Assembly: GCF_001570405.1 (NCBI RefSeq)
Contig: NZ_BBYM01000008.1
Location: 62,001-126,000 of the forward strand
DNA length: 64,000 bases
From: Microtetraspora niveoalba
GTDB taxonomy: Bacteria > Actinomycetota > Actinomycetes > Streptosporangiales > Streptosporangiaceae
Direction: 5' to 3'
The position numbers and the translations under genes were made by a program. This document shows, one piece after another, positions 33,065 to 41,300 of the stretch; the first letter of the stretch is position 1, and each line of letters begins with the position of its first letter. The notes beneath the pieces were generated by a model that was not told the DNA's origin, ran no database searches, and saw nothing but the letters and a program-made list of their open reading frames with translations.

Positions 33065-35536
33065 TCACCCGCAGTTCGCCCAGTCACCTCCGCCGCTGCT
33101 GGAGCCGCTGCCGCCGGAGTAGCGCACGCACTTGCCCTTCCCGGCCAACATCACCGGACCGGCGTAGTACTCGAACGACCCGCTGTCACCCGAGCTGCCG
33201 CCGCCCTGCACTTCGAGCTTGGCCCAGATCGAGCTGGCCTTGCCGACGTTCGCCGTCTTCATGGCGACCACGCAGTTGTATCCGGAGGCGTTGCTGTAGA
33301 GCTGGTACACCGTCCCCCCGTCGAAGCTCGCCGACCGCTGGACGTAGAAGCCGGACCCGTGACCGCCGGTGTTGCAGACCTGCTGCGGCGTGTACGGGTT
33401 GCGGGCCTCCGGCTGCTTCTCCGGAGGCGGCGCCACGGTCTTCGGCTCAGGGGCCTGCGTCTTCGTCGGCTCGGGCTCGACCTTCTTGGTGGGAGTCGGG
33501 GCGACCGTCTTCGTCGGCTCCGGGTCCGGCCGCTTCGTCGGTGTCGGGTCCGGCCGCCTGGTGGGAGTCGGGTCCGGCTCGACCCGCCTGGTCGGGCTCG
33601 GCGACGGCTCGGGAGCCCGCGTGGTGGGATCCGGAGCCGGTTCCCGCGTCTCGGTGGGCTTCTCCGTGGGCGACGGCGGCTCCGTGGTGGGAGACGGGCT
33701 CGGCCTCGGCCGGCGGGTGCGCGACGGCCGCGACGTCGGCGTCTCGTCCGCTGTCGGCGCCGAGGTCGCCGTCGGCTGCCAGGTCGGCACGGCCGGCGGC
33801 GAGATCGGGATGTCGGGCACCCTCGAATCCACGCTGACGGCGGGTGTGGGGCTCTCGTCCACCCAGTCGGTCGGCAGCGTCAGCGGGAACACGCCCGTGG
33901 CCCCCGGATCCGGGGTGCTCGCCCACGGGACGGTCACCTGGGTCTGGGGCTGCTGCTTCTTGGCGGTGGTTCCGGAGGAGGGGATGGCCTCTCCCGGAGC
34001 CCCTGCCGCGTGCCCGCCCTCCGCCGTGCCCTCGGCCGCCGTACGGTCGAACGACTTCGAGTCGGCGTAGTGACCGGCCGCCCACACCCCGCCGACGGAC
34101 AGCGCGAGGACGGCGGCAAGCGACGCGGCCAGCCCGACGGAGGGCCCCTTGCGCCGTGGAGCGCCCTGGTCCTGCAGCGTCGGCCCACCGGCCTGCGAGT
34201 GGGGCGGCGCCTGGTTGGGCATCGGGGGCGCTCCCCACACCGGCGCGGCGGGGCGCTGCGCGGGCGGGCCCTGCCAGACCTGGCCGGGACCGGCCATCGG
34301 GTTCCCGTGCGGGCCGTTCTGGTGCGGGCCGCCCGGGAGGGGACCGTTCTGGTGCGGGCCGTGCGCGGACGGCACGCCGCCGGGCATCGGAGGCGCCCCC
34401 CAGAGCCGTCCGCCGTCCGGTCCGGGGAACGGCTGCTGGGCGGGCAGGACGACGCCGGCCACGGGGGCCCCGGGCATCGGACCGCCCACCACCGCGACGT
34501 CCGTGGACGGGGTGGCGGCCGCGTCGTCCTCGCCGAGCAGCCGCAACATCGCGTTCCTGGCGGTGGGACGCGCGGCCGGGTCGGGCGACAGGCAGGAGAG
34601 GAGGATCCGCCGCAGCGGCTGCGGAACGCCGTCGAGAGCGGGCGTGCCGCTTCCACCGGCGGCCAGGGCGGCGGTGACCTCCCTGATGTTCACGGTCGTC
34701 TCGGGCGACGGTCCGTCCTGCGCCGTGGGCTTCTGAGCGTCGGTTTCCGAGGCGCGGGTCTCCGCCATGGCGGCGGCGACCTCGCGGAGGTTGACCGTGC
34801 TCTCGGGCGAGGGCCCGTCCGAGGCAGCGGCGTCGGGAGCGGCGGAGGCGGCCTCGGCGTCGGACTTGTCCGAACCGGTGACGGCGCCCGAGGTGCCGGA
34901 GGCGGCCTCGGCCTCCGGGGCGTCGGGAGCGCCGGGGGTCTTCCCCGTCGCCGCGTACGCGATGGACGCCGCCCAGGAGAAGAGGTCCGAGCGGGCGTCG
35001 CCGGGCTCTCCGCGCACCTGCTCGGGGGCGCGGTAGGCGCCGCCCGACCCGCCCATGCCGATGTCGGACACCCGGGGGCCGTCCGTGCCGATCAGGATGT
35101 TGTCGGGGGTGATCCCGCGGTGGGCCAGGCCGGCCGCGTGGATCGCGGTGAGAGCGGTGAGGGTGCCGAGGGCGAGGCGCTCCAGGGCCTCGGCCTCCAG
35201 CGTCCCGTCCGTGCGTACGGTCTCCTGGAGGGAGGCGCCCTTGACGTATCCGCGCACCACGTACGGCCGGTCGCCCAGCCAGCCCGCCTCGACGGGCGGC
35301 ACGGCGTGCGATCCGGAGAGGCCCTTGGCCTCGGTCAGCTCCTGGACGAGCCGGTCCCGCGCCTCCGCGTCGGCGGACGGCCGAGGGTGCATCAGCTTGA
35401 CGACGGACGCGACCGCCTCCGGAGAGGGGCGTCCCAGGTAGGCGACCCCTCGGGGCCCTTCGCCGAGTCGCCCGAAGAGGGCGTATCCGCCTACCTGCTC
35501 TGGATCGTCAGGAAGCAAGGGGTGTATCTCGCCCAT
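33065..35536 (-). CDS. Membrane Ser/Thr kinase-like protein lacking the HRD aspartate
   Basis: An 823-residue protein. Residues 18-270 have the protein kinase fold: glycine loop LGEGPRG (24-30), lysine 47 (VVKLM), HRG-ITPDN (139-146) where HRDxxxxN is expected, DIG (158-160) in place of DFG, and APE (170-172). The catalytic-base aspartate is glycine, so it is probably a pseudokinase, though ATP binding may persist. A linker includes two similar SPE(S/T)TVN(L/I)REV segments; one membrane helix (about 470-490), a long extracellular Pro/Thr-rich stalk and a C-terminal domain with cysteines in QQVCNT, YNCVVA, GKCVRY and WANCG follow. It lies between eccB and mycP, so it may regulate or scaffold the T7SS. 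Confidence 0.85.
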   Translation of the reverse strand: MGEIHPLLPDDPEQVGGYALFGRLGEGPRGVAYLGRPSPEAVASVVKLMHPRPSADAEARDRLVQELTEAKGLSGSHAVPPVEAGWLGDRPYVVRGYVKGASLQETVRTDGTLEAEALERLALGTLTALTAIHAAGLAHRGITPDNILIGTDGPRVSDIGMGGSGGAYRAPEQVRGEPGDARSDLFSWAASIAYAATGKTPGAPDAPEAEAASGTSGAVTGSDKSDAEAASAAPDAAASDGPSPESTVNLREVAAAMAETRASETDAQKPTAQDGPSPETTVNIREVTAALAAGGSGTPALDGVPQPLRRILLSCLSPDPAARPTARNAMLRLLGEDDAAATPSTDVAVVGGPMPGAPVAGVVLPAQQPFPGPDGGRLWGAPPMPGGVPSAHGPHQNGPLPGGPHQNGPHGNPMAGPGQVWQGPPAQRPAAPVWGAPPMPNQAPPHSQAGGPTLQDQGAPRRKGPSVGLAASLAAVLALSVGGVWAAGHYADSKSFDRTAAEGTAEGGHAAGAPGEAIPSSGTTAKKQQPQTQVTVPWASTPDPGATGVFPLTLPTDWVDESPTPAVSVDSRVPDIPISPPAVPTWQPTATSAPTADETPTSRPSRTRRPRPSPSPTTEPPSPTEKPTETREPAPDPTTRAPEPSPSPTRRVEPDPTPTRRPDPTPTKRPDPEPTKTVAPTPTKKVEPEPTKTQAPEPKTVAPPPEKQPEARNPYTPQQVCNTGGHGSGFYVQRSASFDGGTVYQLYSNASGYNCVVAMKTANVGKASSIWAKLEVQGGGSSGDSGSFEYYAGPVMLAGKGKCVRYSGGSGSSSGGGDWANCG

Positions 35537-35720
35537 CGAACTTCCTTCCGGGCTGTATCAGTTCAATAAGGGCAATCATGATCAAGTCACATTCAACCAA
35601 AGACGGCCCTCCGATATCAGTGGTTTTAGGTGACTATTTGACAAACGCTCGCAGGGAAGGCGCCGCCGCCCATGTCAGCAGGGTGACGCCGGCGCGGGAT
35701 ATGTCTTCCGGCCCGGCCGA

Positions 35721-36887
35721 TCAGCTCCGGCCGGGCTGCCATCTCCTGCTGCGGCCCAGCGGGGTGAGGACGGCGGCCGCGACGACGAGCGCCGCCGCGC
35801 CGAGCGCCCCGCCCGCCACGGCCGCGGCCACGCCGATGGTGCGCTCGTCCGGCGGAGGGGCCTTCGCGATCGCCGAGTCCGCGAGCGTCGGAGGCTGCTG
35901 GGGCGCGACCGCGACGACCTCCGAGGGCAGGATCATCGTCACGGCAAGCCGGGGGTTGACGACGCCCGCGCCGGTCCCCGTGCCCTTCGTGCCGTCGGAG
36001 GTGAGCACCAGCCGCCGCCGCACCCGTACGTTGTCCAGCTCGGGATAGCGGGCGCGGACCAGGGCGACCACCCCCGAGACGTACGCGGTCGCGTGGCTCG
36101 TCCCCTTCAGGTCGTTCTGGTATGTGCCTCCGGGCCAGGTGCTGGTCAGGTCCTGGCCGGGGGCGAGGACCGCGACCGGCGTGCTCGCGTTGGAGAACTC
36201 GGCCAGCTCGTCGTCCTGCGTCGAGGCCCCCACGGCGAGTACGCCCGGATAGGCGGCCGGGTACGCGGGCGAGGGGGTGCCGTCCTCCTTGGTGACGTTC
36301 CCGGCGGCGGCCACGATCACGGCGTCCTTCGACAGCGCGTATCCAACCGCCTTCCTCAGGTCCATCCGGTCGGCGGCCTTGACCGAGACGTTGATCACCT
36401 GGGCGCCGAGGTCCGCCGCCTTCGCGATCGCCTTGGCGAGCAGCGCCGGGTCCCCCCGCTCCGCGTTGGTCTGCTTGACCGAGATCAGCCGGGCGTCCGG
36501 GGCGACGCCGAAGAAGGGGCTTCCCTTGCGCTCCCTTCCGGCGATGATCCCGGCCACGCTCGTGCCGTGGCCCATGCAGTCCTGGGCGCCCGTGCCGGTC
36601 ACGTCGACCGCGCGGGCCACCTTGAGCTGCGGGTGCCGGATGTCCACGCCGCTGTCCACGATCGCGACCGTCACGCCGCGCCCCCGGGTGAGGGGCCACA
36701 CGGAGGTGAAGTCGAGCCGCCGCTGCGCCCACGGCTCGCTCAGCGTGACCGTGCCCTGCCTGGACGGCGCGCAGGTGTCCCGCCTCGCGGCGTCGGCGTA
36801 CGCGGACGGCGTCGCGAACACGACCGGCAGCACGACGGGCGCCGCCGCCGTCGTCAGCGCCAGGGTGACCACACCTAGACCTCGCAT
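35721..36887 (-). CDS. mycP: MycP, T7SS-associated subtilisin-like protease (mycosin)
   Basis: A 388-residue S8 protease from the ATG at 36885-36887. It has a signal peptide (1-32), the catalytic triad Asp78 (IVDSGVD), His107 (GHGTSVAG) and Ser264 (GTSHATAYVSG), oxyanion Asn197 (AAAGN), cysteines 39 and 104, and a C-terminal membrane helix followed by a basic tail (GRSRRWQPGRS). Mycosins sit on the outer face and stabilise the EccBCDE complex, besides cleaving some substrates. An in-frame ATG at 36959 would put 24 residues before the signal peptide; a TAGTGT -10-like hexamer lies within that stretch, favouring the shorter start. Confidence 0.93.
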   Translation of the reverse strand: MRGLGVVTLALTTAAAPVVLPVVFATPSAYADAARRDTCAPSRQGTVTLSEPWAQRRLDFTSVWPLTRGRGVTVAIVDSGVDIRHPQLKVARAVDVTGTGAQDCMGHGTSVAGIIAGRERKGSPFFGVAPDARLISVKQTNAERGDPALLAKAIAKAADLGAQVINVSVKAADRMDLRKAVGYALSKDAVIVAAAGNVTKEDGTPSPAYPAAYPGVLAVGASTQDDELAEFSNASTPVAVLAPGQDLTSTWPGGTYQNDLKGTSHATAYVSGVVALVRARYPELDNVRVRRRLVLTSDGTKGTGTGAGVVNPRLAVTMILPSEVVAVAPQQPPTLADSAIAKAPPPDERTIGVAAAVAGGALGAAALVVAAAVLTPLGRSRRWQPGRS

Positions 36888-36985
36888 GACCGACCCCCAC
36901 GGCAGTTTGATCCGGCGGGCCACACTATTGGCGTCCACCCGTGGCCTCAAGACCGACATGTCCGGCGGCCCCTCGTACCCATGGT

Positions 36986-37705
36986 TCAGCGGCCGAGGTA
37001 CGCGCCGCCGTTGACGTGGACCACCTGGCCGGTGACGTGCCCGGCCTCGGGCGAGGCGAGGAAGCCCACCGCCGCGGCGACGTCGCGGGGCGTGCCCGCC
37101 CGGCCGTTGCGCGTGTTCGCCACCCGCCTGCGGATGCCCTCCTCGTCCAGGCCGTCCCCGAAGAACTCGGTGTCCAGGACCAGGCCGGGCGCGACGAGGT
37201 TGGCCGTCCCGCCGGAGCCGCCCAGCTCCGCGGCCAGGTCGGCGGTCCAGGATTCGAGCGCCGCCTTGGCCGCGCCGTACGAGCCGGAACCGGTGCCGCG
37301 CGCGGCGATCGACCCGATGTTCACCACCCGCGCCCCCGCGGGGAGCCGGGGGATCAGCGCGCTGGTCACGAGTACGGCGGACATGAGGTTGGCGTCGAGG
37401 TTGGCCCGCCACGCCTCGGCCACCGCACGCAGGCCCCGCGCGGCCGGACGGGCCCGGTCCGTGTTGCCGCCCGCGTTGTTCACCAGGACGTGGACGGTCG
37501 CGGGAAGCCGCCCGAGTGCCTCGGTCACCGCGTCCGGGTCCGCGGCGTCGAAGGCGGCGTACGCGACGCCGAGCCGCCCGGCGGCCTCCTTCAGCACATG
37601 CTCACGCCTTCCGGTTATGGTCACCCGGTCGCCGGCATTCATGAAATGGCGGGCGAGGGCATATCCGATTCCGGTTGCTCCGCCGGTGATCACCACATTT
37701 CGCAT
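36986..37705 (-). CDS. Short-chain dehydrogenase/reductase
   Basis: A 239-residue classical SDR. It has the nucleotide-binding motif TGGATGIG, NNAG (about 77-80), the catalytic serine in NIGSIAA and the YGAAK active site, and ends in the usual HVNGG region. The arginine-containing loop after the second strand (TGRREH) suggests NADPH. ATG at 37703-37705 has AGGA 9 bases upstream. Substrate is unknown; it looks unrelated to the T7SS although 98 bp upstream of mycP on the same strand. Confidence 0.92.
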   Translation of the reverse strand: MRNVVITGGATGIGYALARHFMNAGDRVTITGRREHVLKEAAGRLGVAYAAFDAADPDAVTEALGRLPATVHVLVNNAGGNTDRARPAARGLRAVAEAWRANLDANLMSAVLVTSALIPRLPAGARVVNIGSIAARGTGSGSYGAAKAALESWTADLAAELGGSGGTANLVAPGLVLDTEFFGDGLDEEGIRRRVANTRNGRAGTPRDVAAAVGFLASPEAGHVTGQVVHVNGGAYLGR

Positions 37706-37825
37706 GATCCACATCCTTTCATAATCATCCTGACCGTCTTCATAACCAGTCGGCATAACACCTTTACAAGCCCGATAAGTGATCTACGGTGAGGGCGCCC
37801 GAACTGTCGACGAAGGAGCCACTGA

Positions 37826-38098
37826 ATGAGTAACAGCCTGCTCGGCGGCGACCCCGCGGAGATGCAGAGCATGGCCGCCCAGTTCACTCAGCAGGCCGAC
37901 CAGGTTCGCGCCACGATGGCGAGTCTGGACCGTGAGGCGGCCAAGGTCGGCACCGCCTGGACGGGGCCCGGCGCGCAGCGTTTCAACGAGGCGTGGCAGA
38001 GCTACCGTTCGGCGTTCCAGCGCATGTCCGAAGAGCTGAACGAGGCGTCCCGGGTGATCAACACCTATCGCGGCAACATCGAGTCCGCCACCAGATAA
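37826..38098 (+). CDS. Solitary WXG100 protein beside the FHA-FtsK gene
   Basis: A 90-residue WXG100 protein (AWTGPGAQRF hairpin; helices either side) behind a GAAGGAG site 7 bases from the ATG. The C-terminal INTYRGNIESATR has a tyrosine but not YxxxD/E (YRGNI). It is single, which suggests a homodimer as in Firmicute EsxA. A strong terminator follows, and the convergent neighbour is an EssC-like ATPase, so these two may form their own export unit. Confidence 0.9.
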   Translation: MSNSLLGGDPAEMQSMAAQFTQQADQVRATMASLDREAAKVGTAWTGPGAQRFNEAWQSYRSAFQRMSEELNEASRVINTYRGNIESATR

Positions 38099-38138
38099 TC
38101 CGGCGCCCAGGCTCGTCCGACGCCAGGCGACCCACCAC

Positions 38139-38195
38139 ACGGCGGCCTCCCCGGTCCGTCCGGCCCCCTCCGGGGCGGAGCGGGGAGGCCGCCGT
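38139..38195. terminator. 15-bp stem terminator after the WXG100 gene
   Basis: ACGGCGGCCTCCCCG (38139-38153) is perfectly complementary to CGGGGAGGCCGCCGT (38181-38195), with 27 bases between. It lies 41 bp after the WXG100 stop and 158 bp before the stop of the convergent FtsK-like gene, so it can act in both directions. Confidence 0.75.
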
Positions 38196-38352
38196 CTTGC
38201 CCCGGCCCTCGGTCCGCACCGCCGCCGTTCCGCCCGGCCCCTGTCCGGCCAGGCCCTGTCTCGCCTGGTCCCTGTCCTGTCCGGCCCCGTTTCATCCGCA
38301 AGCGGTCTTGGCGGACCGGCATTCCGCGGGGTCCGATCCGGCGCGTTCCCCG

Positions 38353-41300
38353 TCAGGCGGGGAGCGCGGCCTGGATCGGGGTCACGGTTCCCGAAGTGAC
38401 CAGCAGGCCCCGCCCCGGCGGGCCGCCCACCGCGCCGCGCGGCAGCCGTACGCCGAAGAGGTCGCCGTCGGCGGGGCTCTGCACCGACAGCAGCAGACCG
38501 GTCCTGGACTTGCGCGCCTCCGCCGTGAACCCCCGGTAGGCCGTCGCCAGGTCACCCGTCGCCCCCGCGATCAGCAGCGCGTGCTCGCCGTCCCTGGCGG
38601 TGCGCAGGATCTCCTCCAGGGCCAGACCGAGCGGCGAGTCCGGAGAGATCAGCTCGGCGTCGTCCACGATCACCACGTACTCCCGCCTGCCCTCCAGCAG
38701 GGTCCGCGGATCCTGCGCGCCCGGCAGCCCTCCGAACCCGTCCGGCTCGCCTCCCGCCACGTTCCTGGCGTTGCCGTCCAGTACGGCGAGCACACCGGGA
38801 GCCCCGCTCATCTCCCGCAGCGGGCTGCGGCGGGGCGTGACCACGAGCACCGGCGTTCCGCGCCCCGTCAGCGAGCGGGCCGCCGTGACCAGGCACGACG
38901 AGCGTCCGGAGCGGGCCGGGCCGCCGACCACGGCCCCCGGGCCCTGGGCGAGGAGGTCCAGCCCCAGCGGTTCGAGCGCGTCCCCGCCCACGCCGAGCAG
39001 CACCCACAGCGGCGACGGCGCCTCGAACGCCGGGGCCAGCTCCGCCGCCTGCGCGGCGGTCACGCGCACCGGCAGCGCGTCCACGCGGAGCGGCGGCGCG
39101 GACCGCCACGCCCACGTGCCCCACCGCTCCGGATCGCCGCCGAACCGGGCGGGAGCCGTACGGGCCAGCGCCTGCAGGGCGGCCACCTGCGCGGGACCGG
39201 ACGGATCGTCGGCGAGCAGCGCGATCTGGCTCTCCACCAGCCCGTGCTCGCCGAGGGACAGCGCCCGGCCCGGCGGGAGGGAGGACGGCAGGTCCTTCAC
39301 CGGCAGCCCGGCCAGCCCGTAGTCGGCGGGGTCGGCCAGGCGCAGCACGAGCCGCTCGTCGAACACCGTCGAGATCTGGCCGAGCAGCCCCGAGCGGTCG
39401 GAGGTGACGACCGCGCGCAGCCCCACGGCCGGGCCCTCCCGCAGCAGTTGCAGCAGCGCGTCGAGCAGCCGCCCGTAGTCGTAGTTCTCGAACGCGGCGA
39501 CGTACCCCTCCCACCGGTCGAGCAGCAACACCAGCCACGGGAGCCGGCCGACCGGCGTCGCCCCGGCCGCCCCGCCGAACCGCGCGGTTCCTCCAGATCC
39601 GGCGGCCCCGGCCCGGCTCGGCCGGTCGCCCGTGCCGCCCCCGCCCGTGCCGACGGACATGTCGCCGGGCATGTCACCGGAAGCGCCTCCGGACATGTCA
39701 CCGGAAGCGCCTCCGGACATGTCACCGGAAACGCCTCCGGACATGTCATCGGAAACGCCGCCGGCGGCGAAGGCCGCCCGGGCCTCGGCCAGGGACGCGT
39801 ACCCGGCCTCGGCGAGGAGCTGCTGGCGGCGGCCCACCTCCTCGCGCAGCCGGGACAGCAGCCGCTCGACCCGGTCGAGCTGGTCCCGGGTGACGACCGC
39901 GCCGCAGTGGGGCAGGCCGACCAGCGGGAGCAGCGCCCCCGAGCCGCAGTCGATCGCGTGCAGGTGGACGTCCTCCGGGGAGGCCCACGCGGCGACGGAC
40001 CCCGCGATCGTGCGCAGGGCGGTGGAGCGCCCGCTGCGCGCCGTACCGGCGATCAGCAGGTGGCCGCCGCGTTCCAGGTCCAGGGCGAGCGGCCCCCTGG
40101 CCTGCCGCCACGGCAGGTCGGTCAGCCCGAAGGGAAGCGACGGGACGCCGCCCGGCTCCGGCGGCCTCCCGTCCACGCCGCGCTCGGGCGACAGCGTCAC
40201 CGTCTCCGGCAGCGGGGGCAGCCACGGGCTCGGTCGGCGCGGGATGCCCCTGGCCGCCGCGTCGATCGCGTCCACCAGCAGCGCGAGGTCGGTGCCGGAC
40301 GTCGCCGCGCCTTCGGCGGCGGCGGGCAGTGGGTGGCCGAGCGCCCGCCACGGCAGGTCGATCACCCGGAGGGCGCCGCCGTTCCCGTTCCCGGCCCCGT
40401 CACGGCCGTCGGGGGTGCGCCCCCCGATCCGCGCCGCCTGTACGGCGACCGGCTGGGCGGAGCCGGACCGCACGTAGCAGCGCCCGGGTGTCGCCTTGGA
40501 GATGTGCGCCGCGTCGGGCGCGTCGATCACGTCGGCGGACTCGCGGGCGTCGGTCACCCGCAGCGCGATCCGCAGCGACGTGTTCGCCTGGATGTCGGCG
40601 GTCACCACCCCGCCGGGACGCTGGGTGGCGAGGACCAGGTGGATGCCGAGCGAACGGCCGCGCCGCGCGATGTCGACCAGGCCGTCCATGAAGTCGGGCA
40701 GCTCGGACACCATCGCCGCGAACTCGTCGATGACCAGCACCAGCCGGGGCAGCGGCGCATCGCGCGACGACTGGTAGTCCTCGATGTCCTTGGCCCCGGC
40801 GGCGAGGAGCAGCCGCTCCCTGCGCCGGATCTCGGCCGCGAGCGACGCCAGGGCCCGCTGGGTGAGGTGGCCGTCCAGGTCGGTCACCATGCCCACGGTG
40901 TGCGGCAGCCGTACGCACTCCTTGAACGCGGCTCCGCCCTTGTAGTCGATGAGCACGAACGTCATCTCGTCGGGCCGGTTGGCGACGGCCAGCGAGCAGA
41001 TCAGCGTCTGGAGCAGCTCCGACTTGCCCGCGCCCGTGGTCCCCGCGATCAGCGCGTGCGGGCCGTCCCGGCTGATGTCGATCTCGAACGGCCCGTCCGG
41101 GCCCACGCCGATGACGGCACGGGTGGAGCGGCCCCACCGGCCCGCGACGCCGTCGGCGTCGACCAGGTCGAGGAGCCGGACCGACTCCGGCAACACCGAC
41201 GTCTGGTCGTCCCGGCTCACGTCGCGCAGGGGGGCCAGCGCCCGGCCCAGGCGCTCGGCCCACGACACCGACACCCGGTCGGCCCGGATCGGCCCGATCG

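Noticed and set aside
36960-37412. Longer mycP reading frame starting inside the SDR gene
   Set aside because: It is antiparallel-free but out of frame with the SDR gene and lacks a signal peptide at its start; mycosin begins at 36887.
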